Assembly: GCF_008040165.1 (NCBI RefSeq) | Contig: NZ_VRUR01000003.1 | Location: 1 to 64,000 of the forward strand | DNA length: 64,000 nucleotides | From: Flagellimonas hymeniacidonis | GTDB lineage: Bacteria; Bacteroidota; Bacteroidia; Flavobacteriales; Flavobacteriaceae | Direction: 5' to 3' | Shown here: piece by piece, positions 62,792 to 64,000 of the stretch | How the letters are laid out: each line of letters begins with the position of its first letter | How positions within the stretch are numbered: position 1 is the first letter of the stretch | The notes under the pieces: model-generated | Told to the model about the DNA's origin: nothing | The model's database searches: none | What the model saw: only the letters and a program-made list of their open reading frames with translations | Made by a program: the position numbers and the translations under genes

Positions 62792-63770
62792 AAATTATTA
62801 CCAGCATAGGAATACGATTAATGACCAATATATCCTTATATGAACAATACCGATTTAACATGTTTTGCATAATTATTGATCTACCGGTATTTGTTAAAAG
62901 ATACCTTTAGTCTTTTTGCAATGTAGGATTGGTGGTACTAATTACCTATGACATTAATCAGTATTATGAAAAGACGGATTAGAAGAACGAAGTGGAGAAG
63001 AATACTGGTGTCCTGAAAAATGTTCGTATTATGGCACTATTGAATCTGTTGAATAATATTATTTACTTAAGGAGAGCATTTCAAACCCAATAGTTAAAGC
63101 ATAGTAAGTTGCAATTCCTATAAATCTTAAAATATACTGCGATTAGCAAGCCATCCGTGAACCTGTCCAAGAAGTTCCTGTTTAAACACCTATAGTGCAC
63201 CAGTAAACCGAAATGGCAAACACAAGTTCATCATAGTTATCAAGTATTTAATGAATGCTTCCTTTAGAATCATCCAATTGTTTTTTAAACTTATAGCCAC
63301 CCCAATTTTGTCTTTTTAGGCTGTTTTACTATTTTATTGGTATTGTCCTTTAAATTTGAGCTACCTTATATGACAATGGTCATCATGTTGTTGTTTTTTG
63401 AGATTCTATTTTGTGTTCCCATCTCCACAGACCATTTGCTCCCTGCCCACCTTTATTCCCGAATCAATTGATGAAAAAACCCATATTCCAAATGATAGAA
63501 GGAGGCCCATAACATTACAATTCCCAATATGAAAGTATTAATATATGAAAAATACCTACCCATAAAAGAGGGGATTCCAAAAACTCAATGATAATTGCCA
63601 AAAAGGCAATTATCTAAGGTAAGCCCTAATGGGATTGCAAAATGCCTATTACGTTGCCAAAATCGACTATCTTCAAGCACCCAATTGAAAAGGACGGATA
63701 TATTCCAAGGCCAACCTTATCACCATGGAAGCACCGTTATTGGAGGCGCTGTAGAATAGAAAATTATAGT
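62792..63770. other. ~980-bp region without an intact gene
   Basis: Both strands are broken by frequent stops. Short coding-like traces exist: about 62975-63057 (frame containing EEYWCPEKCSYYGTIE) and about 63640-63760 (NAYYVAKIDYLQA, then after a stop IYSKANLITMEAPLLEAL). They may be the decayed remains of genes, but no family is proven. No RNA gene or IS end was seen. Confidence 0.5.
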
Positions 63771-64000
63771 ATGAAGCTACATTTCTTGGATAGAACCATT
63801 ATTGAAAATAATTCATTTGCAATAAAAGAAAACAGCTATCCCTATTTTTTGAGAATATGGCATTATCATCCTGAATTGGAACTTGTTTATATTAAAAAAA
63901 GTACGGGAACAAGGTTTATAGGCGACAGTATTGAGCGATTCTCCGAAGGTGAGGTTATTCTAATTGGCCCAAATCTGCCACATATGTGGTTAAATGATAA
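63771..64000 (+). CDS. AraC-type regulator, N-terminal part (cut by window edge)
   Basis: 76 codons visible, open at the right edge. It begins MKLHFLDRTIIENNSF and shares WHYHPELELVYIKKSTGT and VILIGPNLPHMW with the cupin domain of the AraC regulator at 14245-15117, so it is a paralogue. The frame is also open back to an ATG at 63642, but the family alignment favours 63771. The DNA-binding half lies outside the window. Confidence 0.75.
   Translation, partial: MKLHFLDRTIIENNSFAIKENSYPYFLRIWHYHPELELVYIKKSTGTRFIGDSIERFSEGEVILIGPNLPHMWLND

Overview
The window looks like a chromosomal segment of a marine-type Flavobacteriaceae bacterium (phylum Bacteroidota). The evidence is: an AT-rich base composition; a type IX secretion (T9SS) cargo next to a PorP/SprF-type outer-membrane protein; a DUF4295 gene in the rpmB-rpmG-ftsY cluster; many lipoproteins and DUF families typical of Bacteroidota (DUF4369, DUF5916, DUF2911, DUF6249); a zeaxanthin-type carotenoid operon; and repeated use of the Bacteroidota -7 promoter box TAnnTTTG. 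The genus cannot be fixed from the sequence. No prophage, insertion sequence, CRISPR array or plasmid function was seen.

Layout. 1-4.3 kb: a surface/T9SS locus with a repeat-built fibre-like protein (5' end outside the window), a T9SS type B cargo and a PorP/SprF protein. 4.3-6.5 kb: isoprenoid isomerase, a PTPS/QueD enzyme, mannose-6-phosphate isomerase and a small unknown protein. 6.5-12.7 kb: a minus-strand block with a DUF4369 lipoprotein, DUF819 transporter-like protein, HAD phosphatase, DUF5916 outer-membrane protein, then a 57-residue ribbon-helix-helix protein with an SPFH protein. 12.9-18.3 kb: S1/P1 nuclease, AlkB with an AraC regulator, small secreted protein, MOSC protein, and an ECF sigma factor with a membrane partner. 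18.3-29.6 kb: HtpG, a structured small-RNA candidate, TetR-like regulator with AarF kinase, FabH-like synthase, TonB-type receptor, sodium:solute symporter, RecR. 29.7-41.5 kb: 2-oxoacid dehydrogenase E2, esterase, exonuclease, FAH-family hydrolase, Hpt protein, CinA, the L28-L33-DUF4295-FtsY cluster, methyltransferase, DUF2911 protein, amidase, RimO. 41.5-51.8 kb: beta-propeller lipoprotein, SRPBCC proteins, serine hydrolase, two PpiC/SurA-like chaperones, MoxR ATPase, aconitase and two tandem TlpA proteins.

51.8-55.7 kb: crtZ, crtB and crtI under a MerR-type regulator that keeps the residues of the B12-dependent light sensor CarH, followed upstream by tRNA-Leu(GAG). 55.8-60.9 kb: a GMC oxidoreductase with its Tat-signal-bearing small subunit, then a triple-PAS histidine kinase and a single-domain response regulator. 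60.9-64 kb: gene-poor DNA with a HemG-type flavodoxin protein, a CPBP membrane protein, a ~1 kb stretch with no intact gene, and the start of a second AraC regulator.

Most genes are housekeeping or common flavobacterial accessory genes. The points most worth checking are the CarH-like control of carotenoid synthesis, the two-dialect mosaic of the 99-residue repeats, the unannotated small-RNA candidate near 20.4 kb, the tandem TlpA pair in which one copy has lost a catalytic cysteine, and the palindrome upstream of the SPFH/ribbon-helix-helix operon. Several apparent TTG or GTG starts lie inside or next to -7 promoter boxes, so downstream ATG starts were preferred there.
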